The translations under genes were made by a program, and so were the position numbers. From Durusdinium trenchii (lineage: Eukaryota > Sar > Dinophyceae > Suessiales > Symbiodiniaceae): DNA of 64,000 bases. Numbering within the stretch: the stretch's first letter is position 1; every line of letters begins with the position of its first letter. The notes beneath the pieces are model-generated. The model worked only from the letters and a program-made list of their open reading frames with translations, searched no databases and was not told where the DNA came from. Shown here one piece after another: positions 34,062 to 44,612 of this stretch. Location of the stretch: positions 62,001 to 126,000 of the forward strand of contig CAXAMN010004158.1 of NCBI GenBank assembly GCA_963970005.1, in the 5' to 3' direction.

Positions 34062-34685
34062 GTGACAACTCTTGGCAGACTTCTATGAGATGGAGCAGAC
34101 ATATCTCATTGCATCTGTCTCCCAGAAGCTGAATATTTGATCAGGGTTTCAGCTTCTGAGAAGTCAGGGATGTACCAGTGTACCACATTGTACCACACAA
34201 CCGAGTCGAACGGAGTGCAACGTGGAGAACCAATCACCAACAGTCGAATGTTTGAAGCCTTTTTGTCGAAGCCTTTGGAGATCTGGGCCGTGTTTCAGTG
34301 ATTTGGTGTTCGGAATGTGATTCACGGTTGCCCCCCCTCAAAAAACCTGGTTTGGCTTCAGGTGATTGAGGCGTTGTCAACTCAGGTGATAGTAATTACA
34401 CCTGATTGAGGCTTGAAGTAATTCAACTATGGTCACGCAGTTAAAACCCATTACTATCACACGGTTTTCCCCTATGACTTCAATCATGGTCGATCCCCTG
34501 TGCCTATGGGGGCGCTCGTCCATCACCGGCGGTTCCGTGGCTCCAAAAAGCCCAGCGTTTTCTGTCCTGTAGACCGCCCACGCTGGGGTGAGAACGAAGG
34601 AAGCGAACAAAAAGCACATGGAAGGTATGTGAAACACAGGATGAAAACAACGTGTGAAGCAAAGACTTTTGGGTTTCCCCCGCAG

Positions 34686-34839
34686 GTGCACACCTGAGTC
34701 CTCAATGTGACGAGGACGTCGAATCCACGTCGAATCCTGAGGAGACGTCGAATCCGGCGGAGACGGCGCCGAATCCACAGGACCCTTTTGCGTGCCGCAG
34801 CGTGCCGGAGGGGGAGGGTTTTGACACAGGCGGAGCATG
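34686..34839 (+). CDS. Exon, Asn-Pro/Glu-Thr repeat protein
   Basis: Acceptor GGGTTTCCCCCGCAG ends at 34685 and an ideal donor GCATG|GTGAGT follows 34839. Phase 1 to 2. It encodes CDEDVESTSNPEETSNPAET then APNPQDPFACRSVPEG, with a threefold (T)SNPxET-like repeat: acidic, unstructured-looking. The intron starts with a GTGGTTGTGG simple repeat. Confidence 0.58.
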
Positions 34840-34849
34840 GTGAGTTTGG

Positions 34850-34935
34850 GTGGTGGTTGTGGTTGTGGTGATTGTCGTTGTTGTTGTGGTTGTGGTGGTT
34901 GTGGTTGTTGTTGTTGTTGCTGTTGCTGTTGTTGT
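34850..34935. repeat. GTTGTGG/GTTGTT simple repeat
   Basis: GGTTGTGGTGATTGTCGTTG followed by GTTGTTGTTGCTGTTGCTG. It begins 10 bases after the preceding donor. Confidence 0.8.
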
Positions 34936-35210
34936 ACAACATATCCACTTCAGTGAACCTGCAACCATAGTACTGTAGATTGTTTCGAACGGTAAACCGA
35001 AAAAGAAAGTTTTCCAGCTACATATTCCCAGATTTTATGTGGAGCGAGATGTATTGCTGGCCCAGACCGTTGGCTTTCATGTTACTTGGCTGAGTCCAGT
35101 CCTTCTTGATACTTCCCCTACATGCCCATAACACGATGTGTAACATCGCATTTCATCCAATACAAAGTTAAACTTTGAAGCGTAGGGTTTTTGGTGTAAT
35201 GCTGATTCAG

Positions 35211-35298
35211 TGGGCTGACCGGATGGGTGACCAGGGTTGGATCCATGCGGCTTCTCCGAGGACGAGACACTCATGGCCAAGTTGCCTGAGGCAGACCG
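35211..35298 (+). CDS. Exon, unknown protein
   Basis: Acceptor GGTGTAATGCTGATTCAG ends at 35210. Phase 0 to 1: WADRMGDQGWIHAASPRTRH then SWPSCLRQT, donor ACCG|GTGTAG. A second frame is open (GLTGWVTRVGSMRLLRGR). Its phase-1 end matches the exon at 35500. Confidence 0.33.
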
Positions 35299-35499
35299 GT
35301 GTAGGTCGACCTGTAGGTCGACTAGTTGAACTCAGATTGGGAATATCATGTGGAACTCAGATCTTCACCGATGGACCGGAGCTCCACACCACAGGCAGTT
35401 TTTGCGTCTCCACTCACTCGTTGGAGCTCCACAACATGGCCTGCTTCTGTTTCATTGGCCTTCTTTCATCTTCTTCCCTTCTTGCCTCTTTTGAAGCAG

Positions 35500-35603
35500 G
35501 CTCCACTCCTCCAGCAGACATTTGCAACAGGATGACACCCAGATCATGTGTGGCTGAAAACCTTCAAGAGGCTTTCATCCATTCAGGCGCACCAACTCAA
35601 TGA
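35500..35603 (+). CDS. Exon, terminal or internal
   Basis: A very strong acceptor (long pyrimidine run, TTGCCTCTTTTGAAGCAG, ending 35499). Phase 1 reading STPPADICNRMTPRSCVAEN then LQEAFIHSGAPTQ reaches TGA at 35601-35603. A GC donor (TTCAG|GCGCAC, 35586) would instead end it in phase 1 and join 35818. Confidence 0.45.
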
Positions 35604-35748
35604 GTTGGGGTTCATGTCTGGAGGTCCAGAAATGCGAGTTGGATTCTTCAAAGCTTTCGTTTTGCCTCTTTAGGATCGTCAACCTTGAAGTGTCTAGGGC
35701 TCCAAGCACCACCTGAGAAGATCGTTGGGGTGGGTGCCAGGGGGGTCT

Positions 35749-35783
35749 AACCACCTTCTGAGGATATGGTTGGAGCCCTAGGG
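35749..35783. repeat. Family C variant just before an acceptor
   Basis: AACCACCTTCTGAGGATATG then GTTGGAGCCCTAGGG. A near-identical copy is at 33648-33684. This one ends about 35 bases before the acceptor at 35817. Confidence 0.6.
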
Positions 35784-35817
35784 AGTATAAATCCATGTCC
35801 CCGAACAACATCCGCAG

Positions 35818-36021
35818 GCGCCGTCCTGCTGCCATGCGCAGGTCGCGGCTGCTGTCGCCGTGCTGAAAGATCTCCCGTGGCGGTCGCCACGGTGCCGACG
35901 CCTGGCGCTGTCGGGCCGGCAGGCACATGCGCAGTTCCTGTAGCGAGCGCCGATGTGCAGTTCTGCGCCGATGGAGAGGTTCTCGCCAAAGATGCGAGGA
36001 GGGCACAGAAAGATGAAAGAG
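35818..36021 (+). CDS. Exon, Ala/Val/Cys-rich
   Basis: Acceptor AACAACATCCGCAG ends at 35817, donor AAGAG|GTTGGG. Phase 1 to 1. The 3' half is convincing: SADVQFCADGEVLAKDARRA then QKDER. The 5' half has a rival frame (VAAAVAVLKDLPWRSPRC) and long minus-strand frames, so the start may be as late as 35961. Confidence 0.42.
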
Positions 36022-36053
36022 GTTGGGAGTTGGATGACAATGAGCATCTTTGG

Positions 36054-36083
36054 CATATATATATATATATATTATATATATGA
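36054..36083. repeat. TA dinucleotide tract
   Basis: CATATATATATATATATATT followed by ATATATATGATATC, about 33 bases after the exon donor at 36021. Confidence 0.85.
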
Positions 36084-36529
36084 TATCTATGACTTGGCTG
36101 TTCGATGTGGAAGATTTGCAACTGGCCTGACTTCAGGGCCTGACTGCCCTGCCGAATTCTTTGGACTTCATCTCCATCCCTTTTAGGAAGCCCACTTACT
36201 CTCCCCGGAACTCTCATGGAAGTGTAGAGCTCACCCCGCTGTTTCTAGAGGAAAATGGTTTTCCAAGGGGCCATTTTCATCCATTGTCCACTTCCATGTT
36301 ACTTCCAGGGAAGGTCATGGCATATCCAGCAATTTGGATTGCCGGATCAATCCTAATATGAGTCCAGAACTTGTTTTGATTTCCAAGAAGTTCTGGAGTT
36401 CAAGGAGATTGGGTTTTGGATGTGTGTTGCATTCAGCACACAACATATATGACGAAACCTGACGGTTCACCTGGATGTTGGGTTCTATTTCCGACGAAAC
36501 CCCTGCGAAATTCGATGCTGGAACCCCAG

Positions 36530-36691
36530 AACCTCAATGCAGTGATGCTGAAAGCCCTGCGGTTCAACTACCCACCCTCACCAAACTCTTCCTTCTCGCG
36601 CTTCGACTTGCTTAAGCTTCCTCACCTCGTGCGAGGTCAGTACTGGGAAGAAGTGGATCCTCTCTTCAGAACCTTCCCCTTTCTGAAGCCG
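36530..36691 (+). CDS. Channel-type exon leading into S6
   Basis: AACCCCAG-type acceptor at 36529, frame NLNAVMLKALRFNYPPSPNS onward to YWEEVDPLFRTFPFLKP, with a GC donor (AAGCCG|GCTCGG). The last part resembles the stretch between filter and S6 in dinoflagellate-type channels (x-V-x-D/E-P-L-F). It may be two alternatives: 36530-36635 (donor GTCAGT) or 36641-36691 (acceptor GAGGTCAG). Phase 0 matches the S6 exon. Confidence 0.45.
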
Positions 36692-37380
36692 GCTCGGAGC
36701 ACCGAGCCTCCAGAGAGAGAACGAGCCCGCTCGGCCTTCGTCCGCTCGCGACCCGCGCCGCTTCGCGGTTTGCGAACGGGGCAAAGGAGGTCGAGGTTGG
36801 AGGTAGGAGGAAGTTGGGGAGTCCACGAAGATTGAAAATTGGATGAAGATTGGGTATGGAGAACAAGCTTTTTCTGATGGATGTTGATTCAAGCATACCT
36901 TTCTGGGGATAGATCCAGGAGTCCCCATCAAATAGATCTATTCTGAGAAACAATTGGAACCCGCATAATTTAAAGGGAATCAATATAAGAATCTAAAGTA
37001 TTTTAAAGACCTCGCAGAATTTAAAGACCCCAAAAGGAAAGATACCTGACAAAGCAATGCACTCCTTGAAACAATTAGACATAGGCCCCTCAAAGAGGAC
37101 TCTCCCTTTGTAGGGGCCTGCTCAGCTTCCTTAATTGTTGGAGGGTCATGAGTCATGACTGATCCCAGAGACTCATGGACCTTTACCAAAAAGGACCAGA
37201 CCCCCCATGTTGAGGAGTTTGGGATCTAAACTCCCTACCAACGGCGGTTTTTTTTTTGTGCGTTTCGGATGTACATACCGCTGCTATTAAGAGTCTGGCC
37301 GGCCCAACGAATCATCGGAAAACGGGTGGAACCCTCCACCGAGTCCTGCAGGACAAGAAAAACACCGACGATCGATCCAG

Positions 37381-37435
37381 GTCTGGGTGCTCTTCACGGT
37401 CTTATCCAGCTGGGCCCTTCTCAGCATCATGACCG
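37381..37435 (+). CDS. Voltage-gated channel S6 exon
   Basis: Acceptor GACGATCGATCCAG ends at 37380. It encodes VWVLFTVLSSWALLSIMT, then a GC donor (ACCG|GCGCAG). SSWALLSIxTG/A is characteristic of S6 in six-helix channels, where the helix lines the inner pore. Its pore-helix partner may be the exon at 29950 (7.4 kb upstream) or an unrecognised one. Confidence 0.62.
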
Positions 37436-38787
37436 GCGCAGGGAGGCCCAGAGCAGCGACGGGGAGTCCGTCGCTCAGGTCGGTCCAGGTCAGTCTGGGA
37501 TGGTGTGTGGGTGAGAGGAGCACGGTGGTCCAAAAGGAATTGGTCACGTCACCACCGCCAAGTTCCCTGTTGAGAATAGAGGAATCTCTTTTCACCCAGT
37601 TCAGGAGATGTGTTCTGTGCAGTTGAGATGTTCCAGGATCTTTGCTTTGCTTGTCTTGAAGCTCAGGTCGTTAGCGACAATATGCTGGAGGAGCGGAAGG
37701 GATGAGGAGAGTGGGTTTCCCCGGCACCCAGATTTCACACTGCATACGCTGCTCTAAGTCTGGGTGAGTTTGGGTTGGTACACTTCCTTTTTCTCATGGA
37801 AGCGGCAAACCACCTGTTTGGTATTCACAAAAGTGTATCCAAGGAGCCATCCACTTCCATGGTTGTTCCAGGGAGTGTCAAATTGTGTTTTCTTTTGCCA
37901 TTGGTTGCATCATCGAGATATTCCAAAGCCTACTAGGAGCAAGCCACACCAACAATCCCGAACCTTGGGCTTTTGGAACAGCGGGACGCTTCTTTCTTTG
38001 ACCCACCCAAACACCAGCTAGTCCCACCCTCGTTGGATTCGGGGATGAAACCTTCCACCACATCCTGCGGTCTTGGAAAAGACCTGCTGACCGTGCCCCC
38101 TCGACTCGACTCATCCGGCAGCAAGCAAGCCCCCGCAGCGGTGATCATCGATCGGACAGTCCGGGCGGGCGACGTGTCCGAACTTTCAGGGAAACTGGAT
38201 GAATGAATTGCCTGAACCAAGTCTGGACATGTCGAACGTGTACCTCAGTGAGTACCTCAGTGAGTACCTCGTGTTTTGTGGGTTGCCCTGTGTAGGTTTC
38301 TTTGGGCTTTTGGCTCAAGAGATCAATCTCACCCCAAAAATCCTTTGACCAACCCAAGTGCCGACATGAAATCAGCAAAGCCATGACTATATGTGTGGAC
38401 GAGCTGCGGTAGATCTGTGATTTAAGAGACATATGGCTGGTTCAAACGAGGAGACCGACTGGTTGACCTACCTCTTCCAGGTGAAGCTACATGGTGAGCC
38501 AAGGCTCCAGGTTCTGACCCGTATAGCTGGCACAATATTCCCAAGGCCAGGGGGTTAATTTGACAAGCATCCAATCCGGTGGATCAGGATATCATTTCGT
38601 AATTAAAAGAATACACGCAAGTATATCACGCAAGTATGGTAACATGGCCAGTCAAAGAGCAGCCAACCGTCTCGAACGGGGGCCTCAAATCACTGATCGA
38701 ATCGATTCTACAGCCATCAAGTCTCGTGACGTTCAGCTTACTCGAGATGGGCGGTCCGCTCGCTCGCTGTGGTCACCTCAACTCCAG

Positions 38788-38880
38788 GTGCGACAACTCC
38801 AGGAGAGGAAAGATGAGGAGAAAGCAGAACGCCTTCGTTCGGAGCCCCTGCGTTCGGTTGAGTTGCAGTCGAGAGAACTG
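38788..38880 (+). CDS. Coiled-coil-like exon
   Basis: TCAACTCCAG acceptor (38787), VRQLQERKDEEKAERLRSEP then LRSVELQSREL in phase 0. Highly charged helix, as expected for cytoplasmic segments after S6. The donor is unclear and the end nominal. Confidence 0.33.
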
Positions 38881-39425
38881 AGGGTTATTGTCTCCCAACC
38901 TAGGAACCCCGCACGTCAACTTCCCATCGAAGGGTGATAGGATTCCTTAGGCGCTGTGTCGTGTCAGTTGGGGACCCATTTTAGTCCGCACGTGAAGTGG
39001 CGACTGAACTGAGGGGAGAGTGGTGGTACTAGGCTACTTGGAACCCCATCCAAGGCCAGCCGGCGTTCCGCCTCCTCCGTGGGCTTGGAGGGCCGTGCAG
39101 AAAATCTCATCCTCGTGCAGGCTTTGATCTCGCATAATTAGGTAGCTACCAGTGTCCGCTGGACCTAGGCACTCTCCATGTATGGAATCTAGCTACATTG
39201 ACCCCTAGCCTGAACCATGTATATATGGCATACGTCGTTTTTCCAGCAGAAACGAAAGAGAGAACCTTGCGGTGAAGTCCCAATCATGTGGTTCAGACAC
39301 GTGTGGAGATGGAGAGCTCCAGATCCTTCGCAGCGCTCGTTCTCTCCCGCTCCCGCGCGGGCACCGGTGGAGAAGCTCCGACCGGGAGAACCCGGTCTCC
39401 CGGGGTCGTCGTCCGAGGCCTTAAG

Positions 39426-39524
39426 GTGACCCAGTCCCTGAGTGAAATCTTCTTGGCAGCCAGCAAAGACGGCGTCATGGAGAAGCAGGAGAGGGCGGCC
39501 GCTTTCGCAGTGAAGGTGGTTAAG
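39426..39524 (+). CDS. Helical cytoplasmic exon
   Basis: Phase 0 to 0, VTQSLSEIFLAASKDGVMEK then QERAAAFAVKVVK, donor AAG|GTGATC. The acceptor CCTTAAG is weak. It lies between S6 and the EF-hand exons on the same strand, where such channels carry helices. Confidence 0.38.
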
Positions 39525-40695
39525 GTGATCCGTGGTGTCCCCAGAAGAACCCCAGCACTCACGGAGTGAACGTATGTACTGGGCTCCAGCGGATCTCCAG
39601 AACTGGAGCCCACAAAGTCTGGAACCGCTGTTTCTTTTGTTCACAAGCACCTGAAGTTGTGGGTTGGCTAAGTGGGTGTGTTTTTGGTATAGGGACGATC
39701 CCCAACCCCCCAAAATGGGGTCAGACTCTTCCTACTTGCGGGAGATCTCTTTGTTTTCATACACCCAAGTTGGGACATGGTTGAGTGTCACCCAATTTTG
39801 TGGCATGTGTTGCTTGTGGTTGAAAGGACCCCTTCGAGCGTCACGATGCATTGGGTCAAAACAGGGAGCCTGGTTGACCCTCAAAAGTGGACGGATTCCT
39901 ACATTGATGTCAACGACCATATAATATAGTTGCACATTTCTTCAGGGTCGTATTGTGTAGGGTGCTTCGCAGGTCGCAGGTTCAAGGTTGGTTTGGAACA
40001 GATAAACATGCATGTTCCTGAAGACAAGACTGCAAGCAATTATTTATACTGAAATAGTCTGAAATAGTACCTCTGAATGGGCAGATCGAACACAGGCGGA
40101 ACAGCACCTTCAAGTAGCAACTTGTAGCACGAAGTGTGACAGTCAGTTCAAGACCCTTGGGTGAAGGACTTTGAGGAAGTGATGAGCTCACCATACTTCC
40201 TGCGGAAGTTGCAGAGTGTGGCCAACATGCGCGGGCGCACAGGGCTGGGACAGGGCTGTGGCGACCAAAGGGTTGTGGGACTCTGTTTGTTTTTACTTGC
40301 GACCCTTGAGAACTCTTGAGAACTTGCTAAGATGTGATGGATGTTGTAGACTTCGTCCATGGAGTTGATCAGAATAGCTTCCATCTTAAGATCTTAAATC
40401 TTGGGGAGGCTGCCTTTTTCTCTTCCAACGATGTGCACCTGCGACCAGAGCGTTGTGTATACACCAGGAGCTGTCGAATGCAAAAAAGCCGTTCTCGCTC
40501 TGGCCGTGGTGTTTGTTCTTGCCCGTGGACGCGCTGCAGCTGCCCGGTGGCCAGCACCCAAACCGTCCTCAAAGCATCCGGCCTCAAAAAACAACAAAAA
40601 GTCGACGTCCGGGCCTCCCAACTCCCAGATTGACCGTGTTGAAGAGAGGCTTGAAGCGCCCTCCATGCCGTGTTTTTGCGCTGCTTTTCTCTCAG

Positions 40696-40747
40696 GCCTG
40701 TGCAAGACATGCTGCGGATGTTCGACTGGCTTGATGTCAACCAGCAG
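40696..40747 (+). CDS. EF-hand exon, first half
   Basis: Acceptor GCGCTGCTTTTCTCTCAG ends at 40695, GC donor CAGCAG|GCGGTC follows 40747. It encodes PVQDMLRMFDWLDVNQQ: the entering helix and loop positions 1-5 (D1, N3, Q5) of an EF-hand. The loop is completed by the exon at 41275, in the same phase. Confidence 0.6.
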
Positions 40748-41274
40748 GCGGTCGTCTTGTGCAGAAGCTTGCAACAACCTCGTAACTTGCTGCAGCAGTA
40801 GCTGAGGATGCTGCAGTATGCTGGGACCCACATTCCTTCCTTTCGGACAGACGTGGTATTGTTGAGATCATTCATATCTCCAAATGCATGCAAATTGGTA
40901 ATCTTTACGGAGCTAGGGGACCGAACAAACAAAGACCAAACATGAATTGTGGATGTTTCCGTCAACATCCAGCGTTCATATTGTTCAGAGACTTATTGAT
41001 ACTGACCTGTATGACAGACTCCATCTAAGACCCTGAGCCCTCAGAGCACTCCCATGGCTGAAAAAGAAAGAACAGAGCTGCTTTTCACGACCCGGACCTG
41101 AAAAGTTCGTGATCGTTTGAGGTCCCAGGATTTGAGGTGAACAAGGCCCTGCCAGGACGGTCACAAGTCCGAATGGCCGGAAGGGTCGCTCGACCGGCCG
41201 GTCGACCGGCCGCGGAACCGGCACCGTTTTCCGTTTTGGTTCTCTTCTCGTCCTTCGTTTTTTTTTCCGTTCAG

Positions 41275-41345
41275 GGCAGCATCAACCAGGAGGACTTCAT
41301 GGCTGGATTTGATTGGTTGCCCACACCTCAGCACGCCGAAAAAGG
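41275..41345 (+). CDS. EF-hand exon, second half
   Basis: Acceptor TTCGTTTTTTTTTCCGTTCA then G ends at 41274. It opens GSINQEDFMAGFDWL: G6 and I8 of the loop, E11, D12, then the exiting helix. Joined to 40696-40747 it gives a standard 12-residue calcium-binding loop, with Asp rather than Glu at position 12, which usually lowers affinity or favours magnesium. Donor uncertain; the end is nominal. Confidence 0.58.
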
Positions 41346-41430
41346 TGGACCACCGGTGAACCGGTGGGCGTGGCTTGCTTCGAAGAAGACCGGTCAGAGG
41401 CCGCGTGCTTTTTGGTACTAGAAGCCAGAA

Positions 41431-41525
41431 CCAGCAGTCACAAGACGGGGTGCGATCCATGGAGGTTAAGGGTGCCCATTATCCACTCACTTAGGGACTA
41501 AACACCACCCCTTTGTGACTCCTGG
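41431..41525. mobile_element. Family D element
   Basis: CCAGCAGTCACAAGACGGGG ... CCCTTTGTGACTCCTGG. It is the inverted twin of 42563-42662, about 1 kb away, with the same GATCCATGGAGGTTAAGGGT core. Confidence 0.78.
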
Positions 41526-42562
41526 AATGCTCCGTTCGTAGCGATGCCAGGAGCCCCTAGTACGTAGCGTCCCTTGCTCCGTTCGTAGTAAGGCCAGGAG
41601 CCCCGAACGTAGCTTCTTGGTCATGGGTCATTGGCCATGTCGTCAGTGTTTTTCAGAATCCAACAGTTCACCCTCCCTCCAATCATGGAAGCTGACCAGG
41701 ATCCCCTTGTAGAGGAAATTTATCTAAAGATGTCTAAAGTCTAAAATGCTCTTCCACAGTTCCACTTCCATGCTTGTTTCAGGGGTTCTGTTTCATGTGT
41801 TTTCCACCGACTCGTTGAATTTTTTCAGCTTCTTCATGATTCTTCCATGTCTTATTCGACAGCATCTCCTGAGGAATGAGGCTGTGACGGGGAAGAGCTT
41901 GTTGAAGCTGCAGACCTCCGCCAGGCCTCGCGATTTCGACAGAACCGGTTTTCCGTGACAGCTGCATGTACCTTGAACATGTCATGCGTAGAAATAGAAA
42001 GCGTTTCTCTTTTGAGGTCATGGGACAGTCCATTTCCGCACAAACCATATCAACAATTGTGTTGCCTTTGAAAAGGAATCTGTGAAAAATGACCAATTTG
42101 ACCCCATGAGGCCCTTTTGCGAGACTCGGCATTCAGATTTGCTACTCCAAGACTTTGTAGTTCTATCCCAAGTGTGACCCAGGTCCAAAGCTGCTCCTGA
42201 AAAAACCTCCTGGAGTAGTGTAAACTTGTATGACCATCTCCAGTACTTCATGAGGTCCAACCTGACCTGTAGCATATGGATCCATAGGGGCATGACCCTC
42301 TATAGAGAATCGATCATCCGCCTTCCAACAGGTCTTTGGACCCCAAACCAAGCCATTCTCTGGACACTTGGCTACCTGGGCTACCCCCGGAGCTTGGGGG
42401 TGGACCTAGGCTAGCTGGGCTCTTCACGATCGACCGACGGAGCTCAAACGAAAACAACCAGAACCAGGACCCTCACCTTCCTGAGACAGAGGAGGCCTTC
42501 TGAGAACTCCTTCTGAGAACTCCGAAGTCACTAGTAAGTCACTCCAAAGACTCCTGGAAGGA

Positions 42563-42662
42563 CCAGGAGTCACAAAGGGGTGGTGTTTAGTCCCATCCAG
42601 TGAGTGGAGTAGCTGGGCACCCTTAACCTCCATGGATCGCACCCCGTCTTGTGACTGCTGGG
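42563..42662. mobile_element. Family D element, opposite orientation
   Basis: CCAGGAGTCACAAAGGGGTG ... CCGTCTTGTGACTGCTGG. Ends pair over 13 bases with one mismatch. Confidence 0.78.
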
Positions 42663-42774
42663 AGAAGTCTCTTTCCCCCCCTCGACCACAGGCACCGCTG
42701 TCGGAAGATCGAAAGCCGAGCCTCTGCCGGGGGGCGCCCAGATCAGCATGAGTCAACCCACTCGGCCCTATGTA

Positions 42775-42867
42775 TACCAGGACCAAGAACTAGAGGTGTC
42801 TATAAATGGCCTCTTAGAGGTGTCTATAAATGGTGGCCAAGAACCACCTGTTGGAAGGTCCTGGTAT
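42775..42867. mobile_element. Family B element with internal duplication
   Basis: TACCAGGACCAAGAACT ... TTGGAAGGTCCTGGTA. Inside, AGAGGTGTCTATAAATGG occurs twice in tandem. Ends are the same as 17804-17908. Confidence 0.72.
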
Positions 42868-43484
42868 ATAGTGATAAGTTCTTTTGTTCTGGAAGAAAAG
42901 CAACGCATTTATATGCATTTATATAATTTGTGCTGTTGACAGGCCCAGCACTTTTTAGATGACATGGAGCCGATATTTGACAACCGATGTGCTTGATCAA
43001 ATATGGAACTGTCGACAAGCTGAGCAATCTCCGATGTTATTTTTGTTCAAATTGTCTAAACGTTGGTGTTGGTGCTTCTCTTTTGTTCCTTCTCTCTCTC
43101 TCTCTATGTCTCTCTCTCTCTCTCTCTCCTTCACATATCTTCAAATTACTTATACAGGAATAGACGGCACATGCACCACATGTTGCCCTGGAGCCATTGC
43201 TGCGTTTGATGCAGACTCCAGGGACACCACAGACACAGACCAACCGGCGAGGACCCAGTGGCTCGACATTCAATTCTTGGCCATGTTGGGTGTGTCACCA
43301 TGCATTCCTATCATGTACCCAGCGGCTGCTCATCCCAAAAAAAGGCGTCCCTTCGTGCTCCAAGGCCCTACGCTCGGAGATCAATTCGGCCGAAGCCATG
43401 TTGACCAGGCGCAGCCAGGACCGCCCTCCTCGGCGCGCGTCGCGTCGCGCGCGCGCGCGTGGCGCGTATATGAGATGCATTGAG

Positions 43485-43734
43485 GTCGCCCGACGTTGGG
43501 ATGCGGGATTGGCCGACCAGGTTAGTGATCCCCCGCATGTGTTCGGGCTGAAGTGCTGGAAAGAGTTCGTGTCAAGACTCTTTGGGCCGCAGAAGCCTCT
43601 CTTCTTCGTTTGGCACCAGGGGGGCGGATCCTCTACACCCTGGGAACACCCTCGCACGTCCCAGGACATGGACCAAGTCCTGCAGGAGGTTCTGCAACGT
43701 ATCGAGGCAGTTCGGCTGCGGGAGCGGTGCGGGG
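43485..43734 (+). CDS. Exon(s), amphipathic helix
   Basis: One frame is open throughout: VARRWDAGLADQ, then KCWKEFVSRLFGPQKPLFFV, ending DMDQVLQEVLQRIEAVRLRE. Several internal splice signals (CAG|GTTAGT at 43520, CCCAG|GAC at 43664) suggest two or three exons in the same frame rather than one. Final donor GGGG|GTCAGG. Confidence 0.42.
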
Positions 43735-43824
43735 GTCAGGTGGGGGCATGTTGAACATGCGTTGCAGGCTCGGAAGCGATCGCAACTGCGATCACAACAG
43801 ATCCGGGCAGATGTTGAAGCATAT

Positions 43825-43934
43825 ATCCAGGACCTTCAAGTCATGACCGTCCGACGGGTCGATCCTAGTGGCTGAAGAGGTCACGTATACAGACTTCCGA
43901 GGTCACGAGGTCACGTACTGTTTCGGTCCTGGAT
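43825..43934. mobile_element. Family B element
   Basis: ATCCAGGACCTTCAAGTCAT ... TTTCGGTCCTGGAT: 10-bp perfect ends. Shares a 32-base identical block with 24882-24913. Confidence 0.78.
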
Positions 43935-44509
43935 GTTAACGTTTAGGAATCCAATGTTATTTGTTGTCCTCCCATCCCACTCAGCAGCAATAGCCTCAAA
44001 GCAAGAACAATCCCTGCTCAAAAAACAACACAACTCACAAAACAGGTGTCCCTCCATGTCCCTCCCACGTATGGTGTGAAGGTTTCTACATCAGAACTGG
44101 GACTTGAAACTCAATAACCGGTTGTTGGAGCTTCTAGTTTGAACAGCAAGGAAATGGAACAGAATCCCTGAACCAAAAAGACACAAAAACACAGGTATAT
44201 ACTGTAGTCAGTTACTGCGGGCCTCATTGAAACAGTTCCGTTGCAAATGCTTCGTCGTTGAGTCGTTGGTGTTCAATTTTGAAACAGTACGGGAAGAGGA
44301 AACATTAATTTGGAAGCTCTGGTGAGATAAACTCAGACATAAAACATCATGAGATCACGAAACGTAGCTTCAGCTAGAACTCACTTCTCCTTGCTTTAGC
44401 AAAACATGTCTTGAAACATCTGGAGGCCAGGGATCGTGTACCTTTGGGCCTTGGCGACCTTTCTTTCACCCCCTCCTCTCTCAAGTTGTGGCCAACGCTG
44501 GTGTCATTG

Positions 44510-44612
44510 CCGAGACACTTCATGTATGCCACAAATGCCGATCAGTTGGGGTGGTTGACTGGGGGTCAATTGATCGGCATATATGGCAGTCCCTTGGATC
44601 GTCGTGTCGTCG
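44510..44612. repeat. Family A element copy
   Basis: CGAGACACTTCATGTATGCC, ATGCCGATCAGTTGGGGTGG, then CAATTGATCGGCATATATGG (an inverted echo of the block before), ending GGATCGTCGTGTCGTCG. Confidence 0.7.

Larger units (their letters stand above)
41526..43484. other. Element-rich non-coding stretch
   Basis: Contains the second D copy, a B copy and a CTCTCTCT tract (43093-43129). The segment 41526-41620 has repeated GCTCCGTTCGTAG units. No exon supported. Confidence 0.45.
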
